DNA of 64,000 nt from Hyalella azteca (lineage: Eukaryota; Arthropoda; Malacostraca; Amphipoda; Hyalellidae). The position numbers were made by a program, and so were the translations under genes. This document shows positions 33,711 through 46,632 of this stretch, piece by piece. The notes under the pieces were generated by a model, which saw nothing but the letters and a program-made list of their open reading frames with translations, did not search any database and had not been told where the DNA came from. The stretch's first letter is position 1. Each line of letters begins with the position of its first letter. Location of the stretch: positions 100,382 to 164,381 of the forward strand of contig NW_025937957.1 of NCBI RefSeq assembly GCF_000764305.2, written 5' to 3'.

Positions 33711-35660
33711 TTTCTACCTAATGCAAAGTTGGACACTTCAAGGCTAGTTATGGAACGTGTTTCGGTATGTACAATGATAATTGAGTTCAGTATAATAATA
33801 AAATAAATTATGAACCCCAAATATTGCTGGCAATATGACGGGAAATTCTCAGGGAGCTTGCGCCTGCTAAGCGGTCTCAACCGGTCAGGATAAATACGTG
33901 GAACGATTTTGATGTTGCTATTTGTGAATTGTAGACAATCCATATGTCAATGAGACTAAAGCTCCAACATACCCTCATTTTACACATTACTTTAACATAC
34001 TACTACACTGCTAGTGGGTGTGGTGGCTCACTTAGAAGATTCGGTCACGTTTCGAAGAATCAATCGATTCTCCTCTGTCATGGTGAAACTAGAGGGTATC
34101 TGGGACCCGACCCATGGATGGGAGTAAAATCTTTCCGAAAACAGGACACGGAATGAAAAATATGCCAAAAAAGAACTAGAAAACTAATAGAAAAATAAAT
34201 TTAGTTGACGACCAATTAATTATTCTTGTGAGGAAAGGTCCTGTATATATATTCTAGATGTTGTTCGACTAAAATGAAGAGCGTTCAAGAGATGCAAAAC
34301 AAGAATAAACTCAAAGAATACTAAATAAGTTCGAGAATATTATGCAATTAATAAAGCTTGATCATTGCAAGTCCTACCGTCTTCTATCAATTATGGACTA
34401 ACCTTGTTCAGCTCACGTGCGCGAATGAATTATTTGACTCGCTTCCATTTAAGTTTAATACATTCGACGAAGTACTGCTTGTACTCAACCATGAATTGTC
34501 GAAGCATTTTCCTGCACAACGCTGATCATTTAAATCTTGTGTCTTACAAGTATTAACAATCCACGCCAAATGGAAAATTATATACCAAATCGTAAGCGAA
34601 TTTACGAACGCACGCTGCAGTACACAAAGTGGGGCTCTGGTGACGCGTTTTAAAGGCCATGTCGAGGACAATGTTTGTGACGCGTCTTTTGGATGTTTGC
34701 GTTTTCGGTGCGTGGTTCAGAAGCAGTAAGATTTATGAGGAACACGATAGGATGATAGGAAAAGATATTTTGGATAGCAAGAATGAAGGATGCGGCGTTA
34801 GGCATAAACGGAGCATGCAGCGTATGTCTTGAATGGCAGATTTCTTTTATGCTAATGTTTTTTCACGTTGTATGAGGCAAATCTGTGCTTCGCATTTCCT
34901 CCCACACGGAAATTCAATACTACTGAAGTCGAGCGATGCAAAGTTTATTTCTATTTTCAACGTCATTATAATAACAGCATAATTTTAAAACAGAGCAGAA
35001 TAGTTATATAGTTAGTTCAAGTTATTTACATTGTTAATGATTTGAACTTGGCGTCAATGACGTGAGAATCTCTGAAGACGCATTCCTACACGAAGAAGAT
35101 CGATTCCGAACTCAGGATTAGAATGGCGCCGGTGCGCCTTACAATGAAGGAATACAGTGGTGATCCATGACATGAGTAATGTGTATGTTTGCACACTTAC
35201 TACCATTCATTTAGTTAATTTATTAACATTGCTTAATTTAACCTAAAGTAATCGAATTAGAAAACCTTTTACTTCCCTTGTACGAGCCTATCAATCAATT
35301 CAACCGGTCTATCGCTCATTATTGTTTAGTCCCGTAAGGAAATATTTCCTTCGGTCGATTTCCAATCATGTACTTGTACGAATTATTATGTATGTAGCTT
35401 TTAACCTTATCATGATAACGTTAACGGTTATCAGTTCTGTCTTTCCAATGCGGTTCATTTAACAAGCTCAATTCATTCAAATTTGTTAGCAATTTGATTG
35501 CGTCGATTAAATCAAGGCTTCTGAATGAAAATTTTCAATCGTTTAGTCGTATAAATTAAAATTTAATTAATGTTTAGGATTATAAAGAAAGATATTTCTA
35601 GTTTTATGAGAATGAATAATAGGATATATAATTTATTATAATTTTAATATATTATATATT

Positions 35661-35695
<35 letters not shown>

Positions 35696-35878
35696 GATTG
35701 ATAACACAGTTTCTTCCATGTACGAGCAATATAATATAAATCTATTATTTATATTATTATAATATAATATACTTTTTGCAATAATATATATGTAATATTA
35801 TTTTTAGATATATTTTCGGTTTTTTACATTATTCTAAACTCCCCCTCTAGCGAGATCTGTTCTCCCACTTGACCCCCT
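33711..35878. other. no gene recognised; (TA)n tract
   Basis: AT-rich, with a dinucleotide TA run at about 35660-35690 and long AT-only stretches to 35810. No supported coding frame. Confidence 0.5.
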
Positions 35879-36088
35879 GGGCTTATACTTAAAAAAAGTT
35901 AAGAGATCGTAAGTTCATCAGCCAATCATTGACGGCGTTTCAAGCAAAATCCACCAATCATAGACAAGAAAATAGAGCGTAAGTACTTACGTTCACATAG
36001 CGAGCTTTGAAAGTATCCACCAATCATAGACAAGAAAATAGAGCGTAAGTACTTACGTTCACTTAGCGAGTTTTGAAAGTATGGCCCC
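35879..36088 (+). repeat. MITE family A, copy 3, with internal 66-bp duplication
   Basis: Same family as 32681-32824, but the right 66 bp (35950-36015) are repeated at 36016-36081. The first repeat unit ends before the terminal GGCCCC, so the element has a doubled subterminal region and a single true end. Confidence 0.88.
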
Positions 36089-37077
36089 TGGACCCCAGCC
36101 CGGCCGTAATGACCCGCAGCCTGACAGCTAAAAGCTTAAGTTCCTTCCTGCCTGCGTCTTGATTGCCTAACTTACAACGCTTCCTGATATCCTGATTGTA
36201 GGATCACTTCTCTAATAGCGGCGCCGGCCTTGACTGGTCACCGAATGTCACCATCTGCGGCCAGATAAATGATAACTAAAAAGTTTCGTTTCGAGAACAA
36301 GGAAATTGACGGAATTAAGAAAGACGAGTTTTGTTATTATAATCGAAAAAAAATTCCTTTTCGCTAATAAATTCCATATTGTGTTCGCAATTGTGTTAAA
36401 ATGTTACCAAATTATATTCATTTAATTCGTGTTAAGCAAAATTTTTACCAATTCTCAGACGATTTCTTTTGAGCCATTGTTCTACGATAAATTGACCGTA
36501 AAAAATCTTATCTTATCAGATAAGATTATAAGATCTTATCTAAACTTATCTGATACTGTCATTTGAAAACTAATTCGACAGTGATAGTGAACTCGAACTA
36601 TACTGAATTTAGGAACTCTTCAACCACATTCTGTGATCTTCAACTCATTCCCAGTTTGATGAAGGAAAAGTCCTTGACATGGTGGCAGTTCTACGGATTA
36701 TTACCAATTTTCTCACATTTCGACAAAATTGACGACTTCATCAACTGATTTTGTCTTCAAACTTGAGAAGCGGTGCAGAAGGGGCATCTGAGATTTACGA
36801 CGATCATAAAATCCGTTTTCATTGCTAGGTTTTATAGCAAGAAATTAACTTCTTTGAAGTATCCCCATGCAGAGAGTTCATATAGCATTGGACTCGACAG
36901 TACAATTGTTTAATGTTCCTAAATCCTTTCTTAAAACTTTATTGCGGTATTAAAGATCGTAAAATTGCTTCTTGCGATGAACGGTTCGTGAAGTTTGTCG
37001 AAGACGTCGGGAAGTTAACGACACAGTCGTGACGCTCAGTGGAATTTAGAGCGAACTTTAGAGGAGGCTTGCGCTCC
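36089..37077. other. no gene recognised; GATA-type palindrome
   Basis: AATCTTATCT-TATC-AGATAAGATT at 36504-36527 is a perfect 10-bp stem, followed by further AGATCTTATCT copies. Otherwise AT-rich without genes. Confidence 0.4.
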
Positions 37078-37297
37078 ACGGCAAGCTGAGAGCTGGACAG
37101 CTCCAAGGCAAGCTGAGAGCTGGGCAGCTCCAAGGCAAGCTGAGAGCTGGACAGCTCCAAGGCAAGCTGAGAGCTGGACAGCTCCAAGGCAAGCTGAGAG
37201 CTGGACAGCTCCGAGGCAAGCTGAGAGCTGGACAGCTCCAAGGCAAGCTGAGAGCTGGGCAGCTCCAAGGCAAGCTGAGAGCTGGGCAGCTCCAAGA
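37078..37297 (+). repeat. 27-bp minisatellite
   Basis: Eight near-identical units of CAAGGCAAGCTGAGAGCTGG plus ACAGCTC. AGCTG/CAGCT elements make each unit partly self-complementary. Three minus-strand frames of 80 to 133 codons run through it and encode 9-residue repeats such as LALELSSSQ. These are array artefacts. Confidence 0.95.
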
Positions 37298-37463
37298 CAA
37301 GGAGTTTGGAGCAAATTTTGTGCTCGTGATTCAAACCCAAATTTTAAAATGCTGGTGAAGCTCTTCTTTGTCAACTTTTATGCTTGTACTTTGTGACCAA
37401 ACTTAAAAGCAGGTGTAGCATTTCTCTACCGGTATGTACTTTAATGCGTACTCCTTAACCAAA

Positions 37464-37580
37464 CAGTATCATTTTTCTCATGTTCGATACAGTATCATTT
37501 TACTCATGTTTGTTACAGCATCATTTTATTCATGTTCGATGAAGCATCATTTCATACATGTTAAATGCAGCATCATGTTA
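37464..37580 (+). repeat. approximately 33-bp degenerate tandem repeat
   Basis: Four to five copies of CAGTATCATTTTACTCATGT followed by a variable TCGAT part. Non-coding. Confidence 0.8.
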
Positions 37581-37986
37581 CTTATATAAATTAGATCTTA
37601 CGGTATTAATTATAAGCCTCGAATGGCTAAAGCAAATATAAAAACGGCAGACTAACTAAATAATATCATAAGCTTCATTTTTTGTGTTGAATTCTACGCA
37701 TTACATATTTTCCGGGTTTATGGTTTAGGCCAAAATCGAGAACAACATCGACAATATTGATATATCGATTTGAAGCCGGATTGACTTAACACTTCTCTTT
37801 ACTCATAAAAAATTACCTAAAACTTTTTATTATTTTCCGGGAATTTAATATTTACGGGAACTCAAGCTCGTTTACATGGACAAAACTTCGGGCAGCAGCT
37901 GGTGCTCGAAGATACCACAAGTTTAATTGAGGGAACTTACAGGGGCGTGAGGCTGGCTACCGTCTTCTGCTTCTGCCTTGGCAACG

Positions 37987-38346
37987 AATTGGAAACAATT
38001 CAATCTGTGAACACTCATGTTTTTTAGCGCATTTTCTCATTTATGGAAAAATGCACTATTGTGCTCGCCATGTCCGTCTGTCCGTCCGTCCGTCTGTCCG
38101 CCTGTCTGTCCGTCCGTCCGTGACCTAATTGGAAACAATTCAATCTGTGAACACTCATGTTTTTTAGCACATTTTCTCATTTATGGAAAAATGCACTATT
38201 GTGCTCGCCATGTCCGTCTGTCCGTCCGTCCGTCCGTCCGTCCGTCTGTCCGCCTGTCTGTCCGTCCGTCCGTGACATCAAGTTTTCGTCGACGAGAAAA
38301 TGCGCTCTCTGTCACTCACTGCAGTGAGTACTGAGTTATATTTTTT
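37987..38346 (+). repeat. MITE family B with a 140-bp tandem duplication of its left part and flank
   Basis: The unit starting AATTGGAAACAATTCAATCT is present at 37987 and 38127. It carries the left end TTTTTTAGCGCATTTTCTCA and a (TCCG)n core. The second copy continues to the right end (GAGAAAATGCGCT, then the perfect palindrome ACTCACTGCAGTGAGT, ending near 38346). Other copies are at 54512-54677, 58127-58265 and 63348-63509. Confidence 0.88.
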
Positions 38347-38349
38347 CAT

Positions 38350-38900
38350 GCATTTCGATGGATGTTCAGAATTCTGCTCGCTCAACAGCTTATGCGAAAT
38401 TATGCTTTTCTCTTCTTTTTGAAGAGGCCTTCAGAATTCTGCTAGTTCAACAGCTCTTCAATGTGTGGACACATAGGGCAAAATTGGTGATATTTTTGCA
38501 TTTAATAGAGATATCCAAAATTATGCTTGTTCATCGGCTAATGAGCTTGTGAACAACTATGGTTTTCCTAGCATTTTTGAAGGACATTGTGAATTATTTT
38601 TCATCGAGAGATCTTCACTGTATAAACACATGTGATGTTCCATACATTCTGAGAGGGATGTTTAAATTTTGCGTGATCAACAGCTCTTCAATATGTTAGC
38701 ACATTTCGCTGAACATGCATTTTTGAAGTGATGTTCAGAATTCAACTAATTCAATAACTTTCTCGTGCATGAACACATATGGCTGTCCATACATTTTGGG
38801 AGTGATGTATAAAATTTCGTCCTCAATGTGTGAAAAGTGTCTTTGAACACGTATCTCTATTTGTTCGTTTTATGTAAAGGATTTTCAGAATTCTGCTTAA
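38350..38900 (+). repeat. degenerate tandem repeat with TTCAGAATTCTGCT blocks
   Basis: At least five diverged copies of a roughly 90 to 110 bp unit containing TTCAGAATTCTGCTNGTTCA, CAGCTCTTCAATGTG and GAACACAT. No coding frame. Confidence 0.7.
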
Positions 38901-39634
38901 CTGAAAACGTCTTATTATAAAGAGAAAAATCAATAAGTTAATTTTCAGATTTTCCTGGGAGAAATAATTTTTATTTGCAAGTTACGGTGCATTGTAACGA
39001 GAGATAATATTACTCTAATCACGATACGAAATTATTCATACAATTGTAGGGAAAATTGTTATAGCATCCAATTCAATGAATTTTATTTCCATTTGGTTGC
39101 TATCAAATGCCAAATTAATCTAGCAAAAATGTTTGGAAAGAGACAAACGCTAGCTTGGTCTCAAGATATACAAGATCGTCTTAAGCAGTTTGGACATTGA
39201 TATTGGATTACGTTCTCAGGACCAAGAATAATTTTAATCTATCTTGCACGGATCTCACCTTCATAAAATTCACACAGCCTCTTAGCACCACTAATAGTTT
39301 CTATATATAGTTTCTTATTCAAAACTCAAAACACGAAACTTTGAAATATCAAATCACAACATGTCGCGTATGTCTAAATTGAGCAATGAGAAGTTAAAAC
39401 CACTTTAGCTGCAAGTGAATATGTAGGTTTACGAGGCATGAGTACAACGCATACATCTTCATTACGTTCGTCACACGCCCCTTGCATCTTCATTACCTCA
39501 TCACGCTTTAGCTTATCCCTGTTCCGGACCAAGTTTGCTGGGCTAAGCAGACGAAACTTTGCCCTCTATAGCGCACGAGATGCCCTACAGGGCCAGTCCG
39601 GAATGAGGCCTTAGCGTCCTCATGTATGGGCCCA
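38901..39634. other. no gene recognised
   Basis: AT-rich. A GC-richer patch near 39520-39600 has loosely inverted TCCGGAC/GTCCGGA motifs, but I see nothing I can name. Confidence 0.4.
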
Positions 39635-39779
39635 GGGCCCATACTTTCAAAAAAGTTAAGAGATCGTAAGTTCATCAGCCAATCATTGACGGCATTTCAA
39701 GCAAAATCCACCAATCATAGAAAAGAAAATAGAGCGTAACTACTTACGTTCACTTAGCGAGTTTTGAAAGTATGGCCCC
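39635..39779 (+). repeat. MITE family A, copy 4
   Basis: Nearly complete, with GGGCCCATACTTTCAAAA at the left and the inverse at the right end (GTATGGCCCC). The sequence just outside the left end is GGGCCCA again, possibly a partly duplicated end. Confidence 0.88.
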
Positions 39780-42700
39780 TGCTGGCAGTTCAAGAAGCTC
39801 TGTAGATCGCGAAGTTCGGTGCACCTGAACATAACGTGCTTGGGGATTAGATGTTATTGATGTCATCAACCAAACTTAGGACTGGGACTTCTTTCTGCAT
39901 TTGTTGGGCATATTCTTCCACAAAATATGCCTAGCAATCAACTGTTATTGAAGCCAAAACTTGAAGTATAATCAGTAAATTAATTGTAATTGTAGTGAAA
40001 ATTATAAATGTCACGTCCAGTGCGGGTACGACGTGAAGTTTTCATATGATCTCTTGAGTTTGGACGGAACCTTATTTAGGAGCAGCGGTAGGAGCACTCG
40101 TCTGTTTCGCTGCGATCATCATATCAGCTGCGCTAATCTTGAACCTAGAGTGTGACCTGTAAGGATTACACTTGTTTGCGTTAATTGTCATTGTCGTAGT
40201 TATCTATCGTTTCATCGTCCTAATAGATTTTCATTACCATTCCTCAGAGTAAAAATTGCTAAATTCACAACTGATGACTCCGTGGAACCTAGAGCACTCT
40301 CCGTTCGTGAAGTTAAAGCCTTTCTGTAACTCTTTGAATATATTTGTACCTTGAAATTAGTAGTTACATTCTGAATATTCATGCTGATTAGAGTTCAAAG
40401 AAGAAGAAAGTTCAGCATGAAGTTCAGTTCAGCGAAGAAGAGAGAAGTGGCTCTCCCAGTGGCTTTTGAAATTCTCGCCATAACAATAAAAATTTTCAAA
40501 TTTAAAGTTGGTACTTATCATAAATAGAGCTTATTCAAATAATTTATTTAATTTTAAAAACAAGACAAAATTCATGACGGTAAAAAAATTCTACTGCTTC
40601 CTTCATTATTATTCACAGTTAAATTTGTTCTGCGTACGTAGTTTTGCGAAGATCCGTCATTATATACAGGAACTTTTTCCGACCCAAAAGCTCCCGTTTA
40701 AGGTTTCATTGGTTAAGGTTTTTTAAGGCAGCACCAGTATAAACAGAAGCCTCTCATAATAGGATGAAAGTATTTGATGTCTCCTTTGAAACTTCTCGTG
40801 AAATGAACAAAAAGGTGTAGGGTGATGAAACAAATATTTTAGAGAAAACTTAAGAATAAATTAAATAGTTCCTGATAATACCTAAATGATATAATTTTGC
40901 GATTATTCAGCATTTTTTGTCAATACTTTGCTCTTTAAGTCAATGAAAATGTGATTATTTTAACATGGGTGTCAAATAATTTTCTTGTCCGGAACATAAG
41001 CAAGAGATGCCTCTAGAGCTGTATTTGTATACTGTATATACTGTATTTGTATACTGTATACTGTATTTGTATATATGAGCGCAAGTGAATAGGTAGACTG
41101 AGGAGGGTATAATACGTAATTGAATACATTTAAATTTGATCATGATTGTTGTTAATTTGAGTATGTTAGCCTTTATTCATCATTTATTCAGTTTTCTGTA
41201 TAAAATTCTTTAGCTTTCATCATTTAAAGTATGCATCAGATATGATGTCATCATTTGCTCTTAATCGGAATTTACCGTCTTCTGAGCGGTTCTCATTTAT
41301 TAAAATAGTTTTGTCATAATATAAATATTTTAGTGCTTCGACTTCAATGACGCGGCTCCGGAAAACGTCTAGTTCAAAATTTACTATGCGCGGAAAAGTT
41401 CGAATTCTGCACAGATGTGAATAAATTCTGTAACATTTTTCAAATATCAAGAATCTTATCAGGCTCTAAAATTTTTTTCAATTAAAATGATAGGAAACTT
41501 GTTAACCTATGTTAAACATGAAACATGAGAAAAATATATGCGATGGAATAAATTAAGAGAATTAATATATTTACGACGAAATTCTTGCATGAAAACAATT
41601 ATGCATGAATTGTCCCAATGAAACACTGGTATTTGTAGCTTCTGCTCATGCAATATGGAAGCTCTGTGTGGTCATCGTAACTTGACTCTCGCATTCTCTA
41701 AAGTTGACTATGACTCTCACACATCACATATGACTCTCGACTATAAAAACGATGCATTCCTGTGATGCGATGGAGTCCTTGCGTGATGCATAACAATAGG
41801 AGTGAACAATAAAAAATCTCAACCGGGTCAACTATGGCCGTTAACTGGCCAGCAGTTTGCCATTGGAGAGTCGCTTAATAGTTATTTCCGAATCGCAGAC
41901 GACTTGAGCAGCGACAGCAACTATCAATTCAAGTAGACCATTGCAGTCGACTAATCAGGAGAAATAGTTCCAAACATCGGGGCTTTACTTGACAGTGTCT
42001 TACGGAATAATAATGCGAATTAGCGGCCGCTGGCAGTATTCTGAACATCGGCGTCTGACTTTGACTGCGACTGTGAGGGAATGATCCTCCTCTCACTCAT
42101 AGATAACGGGGCACCACCTCACATTTAAGTTAAAACTGATATATGACTAATGTGAGTCATTACTGATACAGCAACGATTGTTGTAGTATTGCGTACTCTC
42201 TAACTCATTACATCATAACCTATTTACTAATCATGATCTATTATAGGTGATTTCGTGAGCAAAATTACCTATTTTTATACGTCTGTTCCATAGTATAGCG
42301 ATGTCGTTGTGAAACACAACCCAAGACACAACTATATTACATCAACGATCGGCAACATTATCCGCAACAAAGGGAAATTTATTGATTGAGAATAATTTCT
42401 TCGTATCTAAGTACTTTGTTAACAATCTATTAGAGTTAGACCATGAGCAATTAAATCGACATAATATGACAACATTTGCATGATCAGTACTACTTATTAC
42501 TCGACTTGCATCATATTGCAATAACATATTGTTCGTCTTGCCAGTCGTATAGTATTAACATATTATTCGTCTTATAGGTCAGATTGTATTAACATATTGC
42601 TGCTGCACATTAGCTGTTTGCTCTTTTTGCTATGGTTGATTGTTTTCCCGCAAGAGTAAACAGCGCCTAAGATTTGAGAATTCCGTGATGCAGATTCCCT

Positions 42701-45700
42701 CGTAATAACTTTCAAACACAAGTAAAGGATGTTTTAAAGTACAAAATAAACCAACATTGATGTACCAAGTAAACCAACATTGAGAGTATAAATTCCATTT
42801 GTTTCCTATTTGAAATATAGAGAAATTTCTTTTCGCAATTTTCATTTATGAGGTATGAAATTATATTATATTTCAATTATATCATATTAGGTATATTATT
42901 TCTAATCGGTAAATCAACCTAGAACCGATTAGGTTTCTAAGCCATGGCTCCTGCTAATAGAAGTAGTTTCTCTTTATTTATAAAAAATTATAAAATAATT
43001 ATCCGATACCTGGACATTGCCCTGCTTGGCATGAACGCGCAAAGCTGAATGAGTGGGATGTGCAAGTGGGTTTCCTAGTCTATAACTAATCCCAAATTTA
43101 GTCTCCGCCAGCCTGGCATGAAAATTGCTTGACATCATACTGACGCACGCGGATGCGCACTGCGCACAACTGTATTCAAACTAAGGACGATGTTACAAGA
43201 CCAGGAAGAGTCTCTTTATATTAGAAGAATAAGCTGAACAGTGCACGTCGGATTGGACAGAGTTGCCGCGGTCAAAGATCTTAAAATCCGTTAAGAAGTG
43301 TCTCAATTCGTAGGTTTTAATTTAACTTAAGTGTTATTTTTTTCTCGTTGAAAATACCTAGCTTAGCTGATTAAATCACGATGGTGAAACGTCCTTATAT
43401 TAACGTTCTCTCTGGCAGCGTCATGAAATTTTTTAGGCAAAGTATTACATACTGAGCTGTTTTCACACCACCTATGAAATTGATATGGCCATTATATTAT
43501 TGGTTCATATTATAAGTAAGCCATCGCAACATTCTTGCCCAAGAAGTCACGAGTAAAATGAAAGTAATTTACTTTATTTTTTTCGCTTATGTATATTTAG
43601 TTAACCTGCCCTTTTAGCAAACTAATGATATGAGTTCATGCCGTATGGAATGGCCGCTCGAATTCATTTAAAATTTTACGTCAGGAAATTTTTTCAGAAC
43701 TCATCGCGCAAATAAATGTTTCAGGAATTCAACTCGTGCATTATACCAGAATTCTTAACGTTCTACGAATTCCAAGTCTCTTAATCGACACTCGCAGCAA
43801 GGACGATTCTGTAGACAGCAGCACAAATAATTTGCATTTGATTTGAATTTTGCTGCCGGTTCTAAATCTTCAGTCGTTCAAGCGCGATTTTCCAGCAAAA
43901 ATGACTTGTGATTTCTCCAACCTGGGTTTCAAACTTCCCTTCCAACACTTAGTTAGATTTTGATGCAAGATGGGGGTTGATTTCAGTTGAATTTTTCTTG
44001 TGCTCCTTAAACGGAAAGATTAATAGTTATTATTTAATTTTTTACCAGGATTTGGACGTTTATTTCCATCCAGATCTCAGTGTCTGCAGATGATGAGGTA
44101 TGGACCACCAGAGATGAAATTCTCCTGAGCTATCTGTCATGAAATTATCACACTTCAATCGGCGAGATTGATGTAGGATTCGTATTTTAAGCCGCTGTAA
44201 TCCCCATGGAAAATTGATTTCAGATAAAAAAATCAGCCTATCGTCCAAAAACCATTGTATATCAAATGAATCATTGAGCATTGCCAGAAATGAAGGATGA
44301 ATTCTGCCATTCATAAATTTTATTTCGAAATCATTTGAAATAATGTATAAATATTAAACCTGGCGCTTTTCGAACGATTTATGGTTAAACTTTTATTAAT
44401 TTGACAAGTTTTTTGATAACTTTCCACAGCTCCGAAGACACAGCCTGAAATATTTCGCGTGTCTAGGAAGTTTTTCAATTTGCTTGAATTTACATTAATT
44501 ATTGTCGCCGGCATCAAATGGCAAAACATCATTGGCGCCACCAGCAATTTATAGGCCTGGAGTTTGTCATGAAATTTTAAAACATTCGCAGCTAATATAT
44601 CTTCATTATCCCTGTAGAGAGACGAGCTCATTGGAAGCGACAGTTCACCCTATATTTCAAAACAAACAACAGACGATCATTCACGGACTAACAATTTTTG
44701 TTTATGGAAGCTACTGTTTAGCAGGCAGAAGTTTCTAGTAAATGGCAAGGATTTTTTTATTCATTAAAGCGTTCCCTAAGGTCGAATCCTAAAATTTGCA
44801 TCCATTTTATGATTTCGTTCAAGAAGGTGATATGGTTCGGCCCATCACATTTGGAAGAAATTTAGGAGATAAAGCTGTCGAATAATTGAGGATTCGCTCG
44901 TCCTGTGTTTCGACACTAAATTTCACTTTCTATTAACCCTGTTTTCCAATCGGTGGGTTACGCACTTTCACAAACGCATCCTGTATCCTGTTTGAATAAA
45001 CCTGACTGGCAACAAAAGCGAAACAGTGGACTTATTGTTTTTACACAGTATCTTTAATAAGTAATAACGTTAATCTGGAAATTTACTCTGTATCTTATAA
45101 TTTCGCTCTACTGAATGTCATGAGAACCTTGATGGCAAATTGAACCCTCGATTATTTTATTATCCTTTATTAATTAAGAGACAGTACGAAGATTCTTTTT
45201 CACCATGTTAATATTATTTTTTTATTATTTCTGGATTTTTGCTTAATTTTTATTCCTAACTTGATAGTAGTAGATACGGAGCACGTGTCGTTTGGGAGTC
45301 AAAATTTCCAGATAAAAAATTAAAAGAAAATTGAAGCCATCATAACATAGACAAGCGTCAATTCCAGCAGACGATGGATCCTAGAAACCAACTTGCGTAC
45401 GATTGTCATTTGACATCAACGAAAAAATGACTCAGCTGTCTTATTTCAGCTCGCAAAACGTCGCCGAAATGCCTAACATATGTATATTTGTCTGATTGGC
45501 AGCGCTTCCACGGGCAAGTTATTCTCCAAGTATTTTCTAGCGATATCGCGTATATGCTCGTTATTTTTTATAAATATTGTAGCTCACGAATATGGGATTC
45601 CTTTATCCTATAAATTGAAAAGCAGATGCTGGAGCGCGTCTGCTTTCGAAATGTGTTTACATTTTTGAATGGTGTTGACATGCTGGGAAACGATATTTTT

Positions 45701-46290
45701 CATGACTGATATGCAGACAAATGTAATAGATAAGATTATGAGTAAGAAAAAATAAGAAATGTGTGGTACAGTACCTTTACTGTTTGTTGTATTTTACCTT
45801 TACTTGATGTTTGTACTCATTTTGTCATGTGTTCATCTTAACTTATTGTTGTACCGTATCTTTACTTATTGGGGTACTGTAACTTTACTTTTCAAATTTC
45901 TTGATTTTCACTCAAAGTTCTATTATCATCGAAGAATAATTAAGGAATACTTCAAGTATTTACCGTGGAGTCGATGGCTGTGAAGTTCAAAGTGTGATTC
46001 AAATTTGACTGGCATCCGCTGTTATTTTATAATGTAATGAACGTAGCTGGATGTTTCTCCTCTTGCATCTTTCGTGCATTATAAAAATTTTGTTCCATGA
46101 GTAATGCAGCAAAAATTTTAACATTTATATCTGCATAAAATGTAAATCTTTTTCTCGATCTATCCGCATGTCTAGCTGTAACAACTCAATTCTTGCAGTA
46201 TGAAGATGGCGAAGCGCAGCGACCATATTTCAGTCACTTATCTTGGCAAATAGGCTAACGGTGGTTAAACTCTAGCCTCATGTCTCATGT
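39780..46290. other. no gene recognised over 6.5 kb
   Basis: AT-rich throughout. Small features only: TATACTGTATTTG repeats at about 41030-41075, and three imperfect TATTAACATATT(A/G)TTCGTC copies at about 42520-42600. Frames up to 103 codons exist (44320-44631 minus) but have no domains or splice support. Confidence 0.45.
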
Positions 46291-46632
46291 ATTCACGTCA
46301 TGTTCAATATTAGATCTCGAAATGTCAATTCTCCTCTGTAGACATTAGGTTCGTGTGTACTTCAACGTGATTATTTATCTAAACTAAAACATTTTGCACA
46401 GCAATTAAGTGGTTAGTAAGTTTTGCCGTTGATGAAATATTTCTCATTATGAATGAAACATGATGAAACACGAATGAGAAATATTTCATCAACGGCAAAA
46501 CTTACTAACCACTTAATTGCTGTGAAAAATGTTTTAGTTTAGATAAATAATCACGTTGAAGTACACACGAACTTAATGTCTACAGAGGAGAATTGACATT
46601 TCGAGATCTATAATATCGAACATGACGTGAAT
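46291..46632. repeat. long near-perfect inverted repeat (hairpin)
   Basis: The left arm 46291-46448 and right arm 46473-46632 are about 159 bp each, with only a handful of differences, separated by a 24-nt loop rich in ATGAA. RNA transcribed from either strand would fold into one long hairpin. There are no transposon-like terminal motifs or simple repeats in the arms. Confidence 0.95.

Noticed and set aside
36939..37374. Minus-strand frames of LALELSSSQ, LSACLGAVQ or SLPWSCPAL repeats
   Set aside because: Artefacts of the 27-bp minisatellite, open in all three frames with no conserved flanks.
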